Positions 13,861 through 27,860 of a stretch of DNA of 64,000 nt are shown here, in pieces. The notes under the pieces were generated by a model. The model ran no database searches and was not told the DNA's origin. It worked only from the letters and a program-made list of their open reading frames with translations. The DNA comes from Sipunculus nudus. Taxonomy: Eukaryota; Annelida; Sipuncula; Golfingiida; Sipunculidae. Position 1 is the stretch's first letter; every line of letters begins with the position of its first letter. The stretch spans positions 20,933,079 to 20,997,078 of the forward strand of contig CM049307.1 in NCBI GenBank assembly GCA_026874595.1, given 5' to 3'. Both the position numbers and the translations under genes were made by a program.

Positions 13861-15239
13861 TAGTCGACACTCCCGTTTTTCTTGGATTATTATTAATTTT
13901 TGCAAATGGGAACAAGGCAATCCAAAATGTTGCTTTTTGTTTCCCTGTCTCTATGCTAAAGAATAATTCATTGAATAACAGTCTATATAAGTCTAATAAG
14001 TCTATACGTGTAGACTAAATTTTGTGTTGATCATATATCCCACTCCAGGAATTGAAGCGAAATTCTGTATTTTCTAGGCAAGTGGCAAAACTCTACATAT
14101 TGTATCTCGACCGGAAATTTAGAAATAAAAAATCAAACGCCTGCTCGCACCATGTTTTCCTAGTTTCCGTAAAAAAAATTATATATTGGTGGGGCCTAAG
14201 TCCTCCAGAGAAAAAAAGCCGCCTCCATGTTGAAAAGAAGAGCGAAACAAAGAGTAAAATGAGCAACAGCTCCCTTTTCATTTCCTGATGATAAATCCAT
14301 TATAAAATTGTTTTTAACAGTACTAACATATACAGGAATAGACACATATGTACGGACTGCAGGTAATGAGCCCTCCTTTTGAAATTTTATGCGTAAGACA
14401 TTTTTGATATACCACTAATGGGTGAAGAAAAGCTTTACCGTGGTTTCAGTCTCTTATTTTCACCTGCAAAGACAGGGCGTCAGGTTGCAAGCAATTGTTG
14501 AAATAATGAAAATAGACATTTTATGAGTCAAATACTAGGAATTTTATTGTTAAATAGGAAAATATAGGAATCATTTCTTGCAGAAGATGGCCTCGGTAAA
14601 ACAAGTTGTTTTCCTTCACATTAAGTGACGAGCATTTCTTGTCCTTGCTTTATCCAAAGAAATGAAAAAAAAAGGGTTTCATGCTCATTGTATCTTGGCC
14701 TTCCTTTACAGGAGTAGCAAATGCTATAAGCACTGATATTACAGAGCTTAAATCTAAATGTTGATTTTTTGTTTGGTAAAAATAATATGATTCAATTACA
14801 CAGAAAGCATATACAGTATATTTAAAAAAAACTATATATCACTTTGCTTAAAGCTTTTGAGCTGGGATATCCATTAGCCGGATTCACTTTTAGAAACTAC
14901 TAGTAACTTATCCTCATTAAATGCTACCATGGTGTGTTTTGAACTGGTAAACATTTCCACAATACATTTTAAATAAGGTTTATAGTGACATATATAAGAA
15001 ATTTTGTTATGCTTAGCTTGTTTAAAAAACTGTAATGTGATGAAACACATCAAGTCCATGGAAAATAGGAATTTTTCCAGGAAATAGGAAAAATAGGGAT
15101 GACTCAAAATAGGAAAAACTGTAGGAACTGTAGGCTCATACATAATAGATACTAATGGTACTTAATGTAAACTACACGTTTCGCAGTAGCAGTACCAGGA
15201 ATTTGGCTTTGTAATAGGCCCCCTTCTTCTGAAGTATAT
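13861..15239. other. No gene seen
   Basis: AT-rich. The overlapping opposite-strand short frames at 14052-14288 and 14093-14281 have no recognisable product. Confidence 0.45.
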
Positions 15240-16290
15240 ACATTGACACTTGACAAGCTCAAGATGACATGAGTCAATGTCACAAATTTTTTTACGACTG
15301 GGTTGAAACAATATGTGTATCAAAATTGATAACAAATATGCAGTACCTCAATAGTAATGGGTTTATAAAAAGCCTATGTTTTCGCTGATTTCATCGTGAA
15401 GTCAAAAGTCATGGTCACAAGCTTTCACAAATGTCCGAGGTCTTAGTAGAAACCATTTGTGTAAGAAATCCGAGGAAAAAAATATGCAGTATTAAAAAGG
15501 TTATAGGGTTTACAAAAGGAAATAGTTAACCTTGAAGTCTATTTGACTTTGATTGCCAAATTCAGGTCACTAAATTCCAAAAATGTTTGAGATCTTGGTA
15601 ACAACAATTTTGGCGCCAAATTTGATAAAAAAATATGCAGTACTTAAAACAAGTTATGGGGTCGACAAAATATTTTATGTTATATGACCTGGCAAACCAC
15701 GGTCGGGGTCACCAGATTTGCATAAAGTCTGAGATCTTGTGGAAAACAATTAAAGGGAGAAATATGAACCTCATTATAAGAAATGGGTTCATAAAACCCA
15801 TACATTATGGCAAATTTGACCTTAATCTTGGTCTAGGTCACCGAAACTGTACGACAACTTTGTAGAAACCATTTGTGTATCAAATATTGAAGAGGAAATA
15901 TGCCGTACTTCAAAGTTAAGGGTTCACCATAATCGTGCAATTTGACTGATTTGACCTTGAATATGAAGTTCAAGGTCGCTGTTTTTTAACTCTTTCAAAG
16001 TTTGAATGGACAAAAATATGTCCATTGCATTTTGACTTATAAGGCTCACACTACTGTGGAGTGGCAATGATGGTAGACTACAACAGCTGCAGCTGCAAAA
16101 CAGGAAAAGGATAACAGATGGTGCCATCAGGCTTCCGTACATGACAAAGTTATCCAAGGTTTTCCGTCAGTCTGATTTTTGGACCAATCTTTCTTGAGAT
16201 ATTTAAGATTTTGTGTGATATTCATAAAAAATGGACGAATTCAAGATCAAGGTTACTCCCCTAGTAAAGGAGGTCCACATGACCTCATTT
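15240..16290 (+). repeat. Diverged tandem repeat, ~130-150-bp units
   Basis: Five degraded units are marked by AAATATGCAGTA-like starts near 15336, 15482, 15633, 15762 and 15898. Each continues with 'gggtt.ataaaa', 'tttgaccttga' and 'gaaaccatttgtgtatcaaa' blocks. A related single unit occurs at 18225-18500. The units carry TGACCTTGA/AGGTCA half-sites. Confidence 0.7.
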
Positions 16291-16962
16291 TAGGTAAGCT
16301 TCGTCCCCTTATCCATACCTTTGTACATGCTAAGATTGATAAAGATCTATGATATATATTTTGACTCATCTCGTTCACAAGACTTATATGCAGCAGCCGC
16401 AGTGGGACTGTGCTAAAATCATAGTATCCTCAGACAAAGTCAGGGGATACAATGATTCTACTTGCATCAAAGATCGCGTTTCACTTAATATGACGATTGG
16501 AGAGCTCCCATTTTTTCAGTTATGCTTTTGAGGACTACACATCCAATGAATTATTTTTATTACTAATAATGCCCAGAAAAATAATAATCCTTTAAAATTA
16601 GAATTTTGAAAGCATTTACTTAACAGATTTGTACCGCAAATGCAAAGGCCAGCAAATGGGAAGGCCTTCTTTTTGCCGGGCCAACCCCACATTAACTGGA
16701 CAAAGAACAATTATATCAGGAAGTTCCTCCGCAGCACGTCCCATTGGCACGTGCAGGCACTGTTTAAGTTTTCCTCAATATTTTACACACTGCTGGTCTG
16801 GGACACAATGACATTAACGTTTCCAAGAGACCACAAAGCTGAGAATGTGCTCTACATGTCGGAATATAGAAAACTTGTGTTTTCTGACACTGGAAAATTT
16901 TATCTAGATTTTAAAATATTTTAATGAATTTCAGATATTAAACATAGGAAAGCATCCTCTCA
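16291..16962. other. No confident gene
   Basis: Contains overlapping open frames at 16516-16710 (-), 16629-16811 (+) and 16640-16924 (+). None is recognised. One side resembles degenerate coding DNA (RPANGKAFFLPGQPHIN), perhaps an old transposon fragment, but I cannot support a name. Confidence 0.35.
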
Positions 16963-17640
16963 TTTTTAGCTCAGTTGACTATAAGTCATATGAGCTATAG
17001 TCGTGGTCCACTGTCCGTCCGTCCTTCCGTCCGTAGATGTGGCACGTTTTGAAACCGTAAGACCTAGAAATCCAAAATTCGGCATAATGTTAGATGTTCC
17101 AAAGATCTCCTTCCAAGCCGAAAACTGGGTCCTTGCGACTTCGTTCCTTTAATAATTAAAGAAAAAAACTCATTTTTTTTAATTAAAAACTTATTTACAG
17201 GACTGACTAATATCAAAACCACTCATCTGTTTTTCCTCATATTAACCATAATATTCCTCTATATAGTTCCTATGAACATGCTAGAAATTAGGTCTGTATT
17301 ATTTAATTTTAAAAAGTTATGGGCCCAAACATATTGCACTTTGTAAAAAATCATGAAAAATATTTGGTCACTTAACACAAAAAAATGTTAAAGCTGGGGA
17401 CTTTTTTCAGTAATATAATTTTAATTAATCAAAATTTAATTGTATACCCTAAATAAGATCAATATCTTTTAAAATTGTAAAATATTAGCAAAAATTCAAA
17501 ACTGGTACCTTAAATTTTGCCTAAATTTGACCATGGCACGTTTTCTTATATATTTAATTTATTTTTCACAGCCGAGATACATGTGGATTTAATCTGTTGA
17601 ATTCTGAAATTTGAAAGTAAAAAGCTTAAAAATTATTCTA
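16963..17640 (+). repeat. Dispersed 'AGCTCAG-hairpin' repeat, copy 2
   Basis: This starts TTTTTAGCTCAGTTGACT with its imperfect inverted partner AGTCATATGAGCTATAG, then GTCCGTCCGTCC, then unit DNA shared with 564-1215 and, in reverse, 33735-34418 (TGTTAGATGTTCCAAAGATC; GAAAACTGGGTCCTTGCG; GGTACCTTAAATTTTGCC). Confidence 0.8.
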
Positions 17641-17809
17641 ATTGTTGAACTTTTTCAGATGCTCTAATGAATTTGCATATTGTATATCCAAGAACCCGCT
17701 CTTGCTCACTACAGCCTTGCCTAGGTAACCTTATTAGTGATGCAGCGCTGGCAGAACACCCCTGCTGTAATAAACATAAACTAAATTCTCATGGGTCCTA
17801 CCCTATCAA

Positions 17810-17830
17810 CCCCCCCCCCCCCCCCCCCCC
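17810..17830 (+). repeat. Poly(C) tract, 21 bp
   Basis: An uninterrupted run of 21 C. The assembled length is probably unreliable. Confidence 0.95.
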
Positions 17831-18224
17831 GTTCCCAACCACCACCATCACCAATTATATTGCAATACATGGTTTGTTACTGTCAACTGTATTTCTGTAA
17901 ATGTAAAGCTGTTTTTGATCCAATGTGCACAATTTTTTTCTAAATATTAATTCAAGAAGTAATTCATGAGATGCCACATTCTGATGTAGCATTTTAAAGA
18001 AATTATTTCCTTTTAATTAATTTAACAAAATATAATTTAACCCATCAGTAGGCATAATTTGATAATATATGAAACAAATCATGGATAAATTAAGGTGCAA
18101 TATAAAATTGTGAATTCTGGAGTGTTATTTTCATATATTTATTGCTTTGCACATTTAAAAAATATATTAAAAAAAAAAGAAACATATCTGTGTGCATAAT
18201 GTGAGGTTACCTGACTAAATAATT

Positions 18225-18500
18225 TCATTTTCAGCTGATCTGACTTTGAAGATCCAGGTCAAGGTCACCAGTTTCTGTTAAAAGAATTTTATTGAAACAA
18301 TTACTATTTCAAATTGGGGGGGGGGGGGGGGGAAATATGCAATACTGAAAGTTATGTGGCTCACAGAAAATTTCTATTTTGGCCCAATTGGCCTTGATGA
18401 TGGTTAAAGTCACTGTTTTTTTTTAACTCTTCGGAGATATTGATAGAAACAATATAAATTTCAAATTTCATGAAAAAATGTTGAGTTGTTCAAAAGTTAT
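18225..18500 (+). repeat. Single diverged unit related to 15240-16290
   Basis: Shares CCAGGTCAAGGTCACCAG, 'gaaatatgcaatactgaaagtta' and 'ggccttgatga..gttaaagtcac' blocks with that array. It is interrupted by a 17-bp poly(G) at 18316-18332. Confidence 0.6.
18316..18332 (+). repeat. Poly(G) tract, 17 bp
   Basis: An uninterrupted G17 inside a repeat unit. Confidence 0.95.
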
Positions 18501-21500
18501 TGCGTTCACAAGAAATGACACACATGACTACTGATGATAACCATAGACCAAACACTACATGTCTCCCCTATGCATTTTTTTTTGCTGTTACTGGCTTAGT
18601 ACATTCATTTGTGCCAATAAGTAGACTAAACATGAATCAATGTGTCGCCTTTCACAAATGCAAAAATAATCAACAACTACATAAGATCAATAACATCATT
18701 GAACACAATGGATGTCAGTTCATAAAGTTTATTGTCTTAAGGAATGTATCACAATTAGCATTAATATACAAGTATATATACTAACCTGCTACGTTTAACA
18801 AGTGGATGACAACCTGCCACCACGTGAACCCCATACCCCACACAGTTAACTAACGTGAAAACCTCCCGTCTTTGGCATCATGCAGTAAGTACATATAAAA
18901 ATTACATGTATTCATTGATTACCATGCGACCACAATACTTGACTTAACCAGAGACCGTCCACTGCCTGTGTTATCACACACCAATGTATGTCTTGCTGAG
19001 CTATCCCGGAGTCTTTGTGAAGATAAACATTAATACACTCTGAGTGGAAGCTCTGCTTAAGAGTGCACTGAAGGGGCATTTCTTGTTAATTCACAACAGA
19101 GGTGCTCTCCTGGGGACAACTTATTACAACAAGATAAAATGTCAAGAGCTCAGAAACTGACCACCCGGGTGTTTGTGTGTGTGTCTGTTTGTCAGTGTGT
19201 ATGCAAGTAAGTGTACAGAATAACAGTATAATGTATAAATAACAGTATTTATTTATGTCCTGACAGTTACTGCAACACATTAAAGATGATTACAGATTGT
19301 TAAGAAATAACAGCTCACAGTATTCCTATGACACTCTAGTTCACATTTTTACAGTGTGTTCAGAATTAAAAGTTCACAAAGACGTTTTAGCTGCATTCTG
19401 GGACAACAAGTTTGACATCAGTACACTTTGTCATCTTTTGTTAATTACAGTATACAAGTAAATCCCTTTATCACAGTACCACACAACCCATACTCTTTAA
19501 ATGAAATAGAGTATGCATCTCTTTAGTATCCAACCCACAACAGAAAAGTATCACATGTTATTTGTATCAATGTAAAACCTTTTCTTCAAAAGTCTCAGTC
19601 TCATATGAACCCCTGAGACTTAGTATTTTATTTTTTTTTCTCATTTACTTGGATAAATGTATAAACACAAATGGATTTAGAAGCTATTGACCTTAGAGGC
19701 AATGATAATGCAGGGTCTACAGATATTACAAGAACCTGTTTATACTCCTTGCACAGTGATCTCATTACATTCCTGCTACCCATCAATTTCAATCAACCAC
19801 TGCTTGCATGGGCAGCATAAGCTATAGACTGCCATCAGGGGACAGTGTATCTTGGCACCATGCCAAGCATTCAAACTTTGCGAACATAATGAATGCCCTA
19901 CTTTCACTGATCTAAACAAAAGGTTGTAGAATGTTGGGGACTTTCGTTTATGGCAAATGCACAAAGTGCAAACAGTGGCTGTATGAAATGGATAAGTAAA
20001 AAGGAATTCAATGAAACCACTGCATTAGGAATGTATGACCTGTTAATACACATCAGACAGACCACTCCTACAGTAAATGGCTTGTCCAGTTGCGCCCAAT
20101 CGTCAGGCTGTAACACCAGGTGGCACAGAATTCCAAAGATTTTAAAATTTAATTTTTGTACATTTATATAAAGAAAAATATGACTACCATTGGTGGGACA
20201 TTTTTAATCTGTAGTGACTATAAATACTAGTGTTCAGTTGCTACTGTTAGGGTAATTGGACATGGAAAGGTTATATTTATTTGTACTCTGGCCATACTGA
20301 TAGTTTAGAACATGTATCTTCCTAAATTTCGTGCCCTCATTTATTTGTGAAAAAAAAAGTTCCCTAGTTAAAGAATTTGTATCAGACTTGGTTGAAAATA
20401 ATCCAAAATAGATTCCAGAGATAAAAGATTATAAACTAAAAAAAAAACATGCGATTTTTTAACAGGAAACTGAACAAAGCTATTTGTCACCAGCCGCTAC
20501 CATGTACCAGTGAATGACATTGACACAAAATTATAGGCATCAGTTGGGGTCACTGAATGGCAGACAAGCCGTTCACTTTGAGATAAATACACAGTGTTGG
20601 TGACAGTGGGATATGATTGCTAGGTATTATCTGGGAATAAAGTGGGTATCTATACACGCACAGACTCAGAATTGTGGGGTGTCATTATCTGGTCAATTTG
20701 TACATTAGCCAAAGAGCAATACTGCCCATACCAGGAGTTCAATTTCCCTAACAACTAAATTATTTATTAATGTTGATCTTTTTAATTCAAACGGAAGGTT
20801 TAAGCTGTTAATTTATAGAGTATATCAATGCCACAAATTAATGTATAAATAATGTATAACAGAATCCCACGTCCAATTTGAAGCCTGAAGTTGTTGGAAA
20901 TACAGTCAACATTTTGAAGGTAAGCAGTAAATATATCAATGAATAAAGAGCAAATTTTTAGGAGAAATCTGATTCTTTTGTTCAAATTCCTTATGATTGT
21001 TAAGACAAAATAGCCTTGCTTTAAAAGCCTTTTGATAAAACATAAATGTAAAAAATATGAAGACTTAAATTTGAATTGCCTACATATTTACTGGGCAAAT
21101 GAAATGCAGGGTTGGAAATTTGTACAAAGTCTTGGAGAAAAACCTTCTAGAAAGATGTATTAACAATATGCGGACAATCTTCCCCCCAAAAAATATAATT
21201 TTTTTTGGAATTGGAGATTTATCTAAAATATACAAAACACAGGATATACAAAACAAAAAATTGTCAGTTAGTAAAGACCTGTACATTCAGTCAAACAGTG
21301 CTTACAGTTATTTGCAGTTTGACACTGACCTGTTCAGCACACACCTATATCAAGTTGCTGTGGAAATCACCTTCTGGTTTGTGAAGATATATGGTTTTAC
21401 AAACCTGATCCATCAATCAGACTGACTTGCCTGCAAATGCTTTTCAAAAGCTGGTTTAAGCAAGATGGTATTCAATTTTAACAGCTGGATATGCTTGTGT

Positions 21501-22240
21501 GCAATGAACAATCAACAAATTTCACATGACTGAAATTAATGACCACTTGATGTGTACAAATATTTAATTAAGTATATGGTACTCTAATGCTTATGTCTCT
21601 GGATTGTTTCACGTCCCGCAAATTTGGCTGATGGTTTTGATTTATCCTAACATGCACAGTTTGCCAAGATTAGGGAAACAACAGCTGTTAATAAAACAGT
21701 GATAAATAGTCTGCTAAGTTCTGGTCGGGGTGTAATACTTAGAATGTTTGTAAGAGCAAATATAAATTTGTTATCTCTCAGTGTTACTGAATATAATAAA
21801 AAATGATCAGTAATAAAAGTACCAAAATGTAAAATTAGTATACAAACTATATCTGGGGGCAAATGATTATTTTTTCTTTGTTGGGGATGGGAAATCTGAA
21901 GGATGGCTGCTTTACATCAATTGACTGAATATGGTTAACTATGCAGATCAAGATAAAAAAGTAATATCTATCAACACGTTTTGCAATCTAGGGAGAGATA
22001 GACCGGGTCAGTCATGTTTGCTTTCCTAAATAAAATGTACAGACCAAGTAATGTCATTAATGCCCATGGTCTGAATGCACTGTTGTGATATCATAAACAA
22101 AATTAACTCAACTGGTAAGTTTTAAAATCTGTATTACCAAGAGTTATTACATCTGATAAATACCATGACAACAACCCCTACTCAATAACAGTTTGACAGC
22201 CCAGTTTAAGAAACTGAAATGAAACAGCAAAGTGCTGCAG
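18501..22240. other. 3.7 kb without a recognised gene
   Basis: AT-rich intergenic DNA with only short frames on both strands. A short GTGTGTGTGTGTC tract lies near 19172. No RNA gene or recognised repeat. Confidence 0.45.
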
Positions 22241-22412
22241 GATCTATGGTGTGAAGCCTTTGACAACTCAGTTTCCAGCATGTGATTGTGGACATCCAGC
22301 CTGTGAGGTGGTCAGCCATTACTATAGACCCTGTGCCCCTATCACTCCCCAGGTACCATGTGCTGCTGCTCTGTCTACTTCAGGTCCACCTCCTCTGTTT
22401 GCTTTATCCTAA
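22241..22412 (+). CDS. Weak candidate terminal exon
   Basis: A GC-elevated island in AT-rich DNA. The plus frame is open from 22218 to TAA at 22410-22412 and reads IYGVKPLTTQFPACDCGHP, then CEVVSHYYRPCAPITPQVP, then SGPPPLFALS. An AG (tgctgcag) precedes 22241, but its pyrimidine tract is poor. AATAAA follows at 22416-22421, only 3 nt after the stop. The minus strand also has an open frame (GGGPEVDRAAAHGTWGVIG), so the strand is uncertain. No family recognised. Confidence 0.2.
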
Positions 22413-22421
22413 AACAATAAA

Positions 22422-25400
22422 TTAAACATTAAAGAAATGTGAATAATATCAAAAGCATTACACACCAACTTGAGGTCAGGTGTCTAAGACACAGAATGTA
22501 CCTAAAGAGTACATACGTTTCCCTGATCCATATTAACTAACATGTTTAACAAGCTAGGAATCACCTCTTTTCATGGTACTAGCATGTTACCCATGGTTGA
22601 ACTGGGACTAGTCCCCAGGATTTAGAGGGACAGGTTTTCCATGGGCCAAGTAGACAGGGGTAGTTCACTGGCATAATTCCTTTTTATAAATGGCACTGCA
22701 ATAGACTCTCCATGATATATTGTCAATTTCCTCATGATACATAGGGAAAATGCTACACCCCTTTTTTGACATACTTGGCCTTTGTTCCCAACACTTTGAG
22801 ACAAAATGGGCCTTTTCCAAGAAATGTTTATTGAGGAGTTGCAAGACAACCACTGAATGCAACCATTACCAGTTTTAATACAAATATAAAATATATTGCA
22901 CAGATGTCAGGACCAAGAAACATATTTAAATGCCTTTTGATTGTCTTTTTGTACATCTGTATCTTGCAAATTTTATGTTTCTTTGTCAAGGTCAACCACA
23001 ACATTTAAATATTTCTTCCTCTCTTCATGACAATTCATGAAACAATTCCCTAAAAATTTTCGGAAAAAAATCCACACATAACCTATTCATGAGAACTTGT
23101 AAATGAATAACCAGAGAGACAGATTCAGTGAATGGTACCGTAGTGATAGATAGGAATATACAGATAAACAAACTATAACTAACATCTTACCTCGTTGGCA
23201 GCATTATAAATGTATCCCTTTTATTAAAAACAATACTTAGAGGAAAGAACAGGGCAGGAGAGGGTATTCTAATAGTTTCAAAATATCACTTGAGGTAGAA
23301 CCGTATTGTGTAGGATTTTCACACACAATCAATTTCTAATCACTCTTAATTGATTTTCTATTAATTATCTTTATGTCTGATCATCAGACAGTTAATAGCA
23401 GATTGCTTCAGCTATTTCTATTGGTAATAGGAATTTTTCTATCATTATACCATTATGTATGACTAATTACCAATAAGTTCTTTGAAAACCAAAGATATCA
23501 TTGATTATCATCAGGAAGCCAGGCTGAGATGCAGAAGTACAATCTAAATGGAAATGGTTGAGTGATTTATAATCATTTCTTTTGGGATGATAAATTCAAC
23601 AAGTGACAGCTGGAGAAGAGAGGGATTTCGGTCTATCCTGTACTTAGTGATGGATTCCAGATTTCAACAGATTTTGTCATAATGGAAGCTATAACAACAT
23701 GGCCAAATAACTTGAAACATATCCTGTGAATCCAGGAATTTATTCTAATAAGAAAGATCTCTGGTAGATATAATTATGCAATTAAGCATTTCATGATATG
23801 TCTCGCTATAATATAAAATAATTAAATTTTAGATGTGGTGTCAACCATTCATTATGCATATTAAATATAGATAAATGGACAGCAGTTAAGTTCAGTTCTA
23901 GTAATTTGCCAGTTAACCAATATGTACATTAAATTTAGACAAATGAATAGCAATTAAGGTCAGTTCTACTAAATGGGTTAACAGCTGTTAAAGCAGCAAA
24001 TTACATTTCCGGTCACCTAAGCCCGCATAGTTCACATCTGTGATAATAAATAGTAGGGGACCATTTTCTTGTCAATAAGTTTGCCTGGCCCGCAAAATAT
24101 AAGGTTGGTTTAGTGGAGTTCTTTCCCTCGCCAAGACCTAGTTAAAGTCACTTAGTGTAGAAAAAACACTCTGTTAATGAAAAGGAAACTCTCCTGAGAC
24201 AAGGAAGGGGCAGAGTGAGTGCAAGACAACATTTTTCATTCTAAAGGAAGCTCATTTTTACTCTCCTAGATGCTGGTCTTTTTATGAGAAGCCCAATGGA
24301 GATGAATTTAGATATGAGGAGACATATTACCTTAAATTTTGTAACCACTTTTAATTACTATTTTGCAAAAATACTTGTCTGAATAATAAATACCTAACTA
24401 GCTGGTATGATTCTTCACTGAACATTTTATTCAAAGTCAAATGTTAAAAAATATGCAGGAACATGTTCATTCTAAAACGACCAAAATCACTCAGGTTACA
24501 TCTGTGGCAGAATTATTGTCAACCAATCACAGAGGTTACAAGGATGGGTAAAAAGTTTTTCTCCTTTTTTTTTCAGTGATGCAATTTGACTCATGGTAAG
24601 TGGTTTTAGCAGATAAAGCAGGAAACACTTTCCTTGTCAGTTTGCTCTATGTGGCTTCCAGGGCTTAGTCCACAGACAAATCCTTGGTCGCAATTATCTG
24701 TCACAATCGAGATTTTAACTGAGATTAACTGTCACTCCAGGTAATCTCATTGTTGATAAGTTGACAAGGGAGGCTTTTACTTCTGGCATGGGTGCGATCT
24801 ATTAAAACACCACGGTAGTATATAAATGCCCTACCAGCTACACTTACATCATCCTGACTGGAAACTTCAACTTTTGTTAAGCTTGTTCACATAAGCCAGC
24901 ACAGATCTAGAATAACAAGCTTTGTCTGGAGGACCTATTTATCTATATAAGGTTTGACTATGTGGACCGGTGCTTAAACCATGTATCCTGGCCACAGAGT
25001 GTGTCAAAGATTTGAAGCTAATGTACAGTGACTATGTCCATCATTCTCAGGGAAAGGTAAACGGTTCGCAATGACACTGAACAATAATTATGCATTAACA
25101 GTAATGTCAGAGAGACATTTTTTTTGTAAAGCCAGTACTAATAACAATATATAGCCTTGATGAAGAGAGGGGTTTTACGGACTGGAATGATCAAAACAGA
25201 CAACTAAGCATTACTGACTGAGATTGAGTGATGTTTGTCCTTAATATTTTGTCAGAGCAGTGATCTTTAATCTGGAATTCTTTTATAACTTGCTAATACT
25301 GATCCCATTCCCTACCAATTTAAAATTGTGACTAATATTTCTAAATGTCTGCAATCTATATTGCTGTAAACACTTTCATATTATACATTAAATATAAAAA

Positions 25401-26496
25401 TATATATTAAATAAAACATTTTTAAATTATTAATGCATTTCCTCAATATAGATGCAACATGATAGTAGAAACAAAAAATAATTAAAAAATGAATAAAAAG
25501 AGCAGCATATACCTATAACAAAAAACAAGTGCACAGAGATTTTCCTAAAAAAAAGCATGAATGACCGGTTTCTGCATAAACTTTGTAATAATGTCAACTC
25601 AAAGTAACTTGCACACAAAAAAAACGCACACACAATCCTTTGATACACAGAAGATAATCACACATTTGATTTTAGAATTTAACCTACAACAAAGTTTTCA
25701 AACTTAAAACATGATTTTTTTTAACAGTGAGTGAATTCTCATAAAATAACATATTGGTTTTTCAATTAAACTGAGGAAGTGGGTGCCAAAATCCATCCTA
25801 CAGTTGAGTGACAACTAGCAGAATGACATCCCTTATATATAATGATCAGTCATCATATGAGCTAGTATTGTATATGCAAAAAGATAAATCTGGTCATTTC
25901 ACAATAAGAGCATCGACTGGCTGTGTAAGAGAATTCTTGGTATAAATATATCAAAGGCCTGGACATTGATACATGCTATATTTTCATGACCACTTAGTTA
26001 ACAGCTGCATATCATTATTCATATAAACTCTCGGGGTAAACCTGAGACACTTAAGTACAGATGCTCATCTTATTTACATTCAGATTCTAAAGGAAGAGAA
26101 CCAAGAATTCACTTTCATAACCTAGGATACAAGGTGCTCTTTAAATATCACATGGCCAGCCTTTAAGGTGCAATGTAACTTAATAAGAAAATGTAACCTT
26201 TATAATTCACATCTGCCAGTGGTCTGATCTTGTAATTTAGAGATAAAACACCAAGCTCAGAAAAACATGAGCAACTATAGCGATATATCTACTGGGTTCA
26301 ATACTTTTGAATTCAAGCTTGATGCATATACATAACACTCCATAATTCCATAAATCAGTAATTTTATACATAAAAAGTGCAACAATATGATATCAGCACT
26401 GATATAAACCATGGGTGCTAGATGTATCCATTAAAATATTATGGGTCTTATCTGTTAAAAGTTCATCAAACTTAGGTTCGTTGCCACTTTTATCAG
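22422..26496. other. 4.1 kb without a recognised gene
   Basis: AT-rich intergenic or intronic DNA. The only frames are short and overlap on both strands (for example 22622-22862). No recognised repeats. Confidence 0.45.
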
Positions 26497-26588
26497 AAGA
26501 CCAGAAGAAGTCTTTCATGGAGAAAATGATGATGAATTATTTGACAGGCCAGTATCCCCAGACTCCTAGGATCAGACAAGCTCTTGAT
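26497..26588 (+). CDS. Candidate internal exon, unrecognised product
   Basis: An open 92-nt segment between a good acceptor (cacttttatcag) and a strong donor (GAT|GTAAGT). It encodes EDQKKSFMEKMMMNYLTGQ then YPQTPRIRQALD, an exon-like composition: charged helix, low stop density, no simple repeat. I do not recognise the family. The surrounding 120-codon frame (26415-26777) runs past the splice sites and is not itself expected to be the protein. No partner exon was found nearby. Confidence 0.35.
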
Positions 26589-27860
26589 GTAAGTGCACAA
26601 GTGTTATACTGTCATTTAATGATGGGAATAAGCCCCTGCTATTGTCAGGGAAGACATGCTCAGGTTGGATTAGCTGTCACAGACAAGAGAAAGTGCCACA
26701 CAGCTCTGCTGTTTTGCCATGGGCTTCTTGCAGCACCTTTTACTTTCTCTCTGGAGGGTTTAATCATTGTACATTAAAAGCAGACGGATCCCAATTTGCA
26801 GCAGCCTGATTACAATTAGTGCTTTTCTTTCTTCTATATAATGCATGGTGCATTAGGACTCAGAGGTGCTGGAGCAGCACATCTTCTGCTGGTAACTGGA
26901 GATTCTTTTCCTTTAAATGAAGCATGATCATTGACCAGACCAGTCCTTTCAAACACAGTTCCAACGGTAAATTTTGGGAGGTTAGGAAAGGCAGTGCTGC
27001 TTTGATTTCATTATCCTGCTATTGGTTCTTTGTTAGTTCATAGACATGGGAATAAAAGACAACTTCATTGCCGAGGTGTCTGGTAGGAGCATTGTTGTCT
27101 AAAAAATGGCCTTTGTATCTTCCAGCCCAAAATTATGAATAAATGTTTCAATGTGTCTTATAAATATTGTTATGCTTCCAATCTGCACACTCCTGGATAT
27201 AAGTAGACAGGACAATATATCAATATGAGATGTTCATAGAAAACTAACAAAAAGCCATATATGTAAATAGAAATCTCCCAGAATTAGTTAATAAATTATT
27301 GAGTTGTCAGCCAGCTTTCAATTTTGTGCCTGATTTTTTTTTTCAAATTTCTAATAAGGGCTCTCATCTAAATAGTACATATAATCAGTAAAAGATCTGT
27401 CAGAAGATAATATTCAATGAAATCTATACACTATAAAACCTTAAATGTCAGGTTATTTGAAAGTCTCAGATAATTTTAATTCTCAGTTATAAAAGAGCAC
27501 TAAAAATGTGCATAATACCCCTGTCCTATTTCCTGACCTCATATATATATGTGTGAATTTTGATGAGAAGGTAATTCAGTTGAGAAACTCTGTTGGTTAC
27601 TATGTATGAGTTTTGTGAAAAAAAAAATTCTGGTAAGTCATACTGGTCTACCTTCATCAATTGATACATTATGCAAGTTTGAGTATCAGGATGTATTTTT
27701 CTAAAGCCTGGCACATATACTCATCCTGAACACCTGTATCTAAACATGCAAGGAAATGTTCTATTGTAATGCATGTCCGTTGCAAATTTTGTGACCTCTG
27801 ACCTCCTTATATATGTGTGAATTTGCTGAGAATGTAATTCAGGTGAGAAAATGTATTCAC
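26589..27860. other. No gene seen
   Basis: AT-rich. A minor internal similarity exists between 27535-27600 and 27800-27860 ('tatatatgtgtgaattt.gatgag..gtaattcag'). Confidence 0.45.

Noticed and set aside
16963-17000. TTAGCTCAGTTGACT resembling a tRNA A box (tRNA gene or tRNA-derived SINE)
   Set aside because: No GGTTCGANNCC B box at the right spacing and no cloverleaf. The motif is half of a hairpin conserved in several elements.
26415-26777. Whole 120-codon frame as a protein
   Set aside because: The first 27 codons and the part after the GTAAGT donor look like intron translated by chance. Only 26497-26588 is exon-like.
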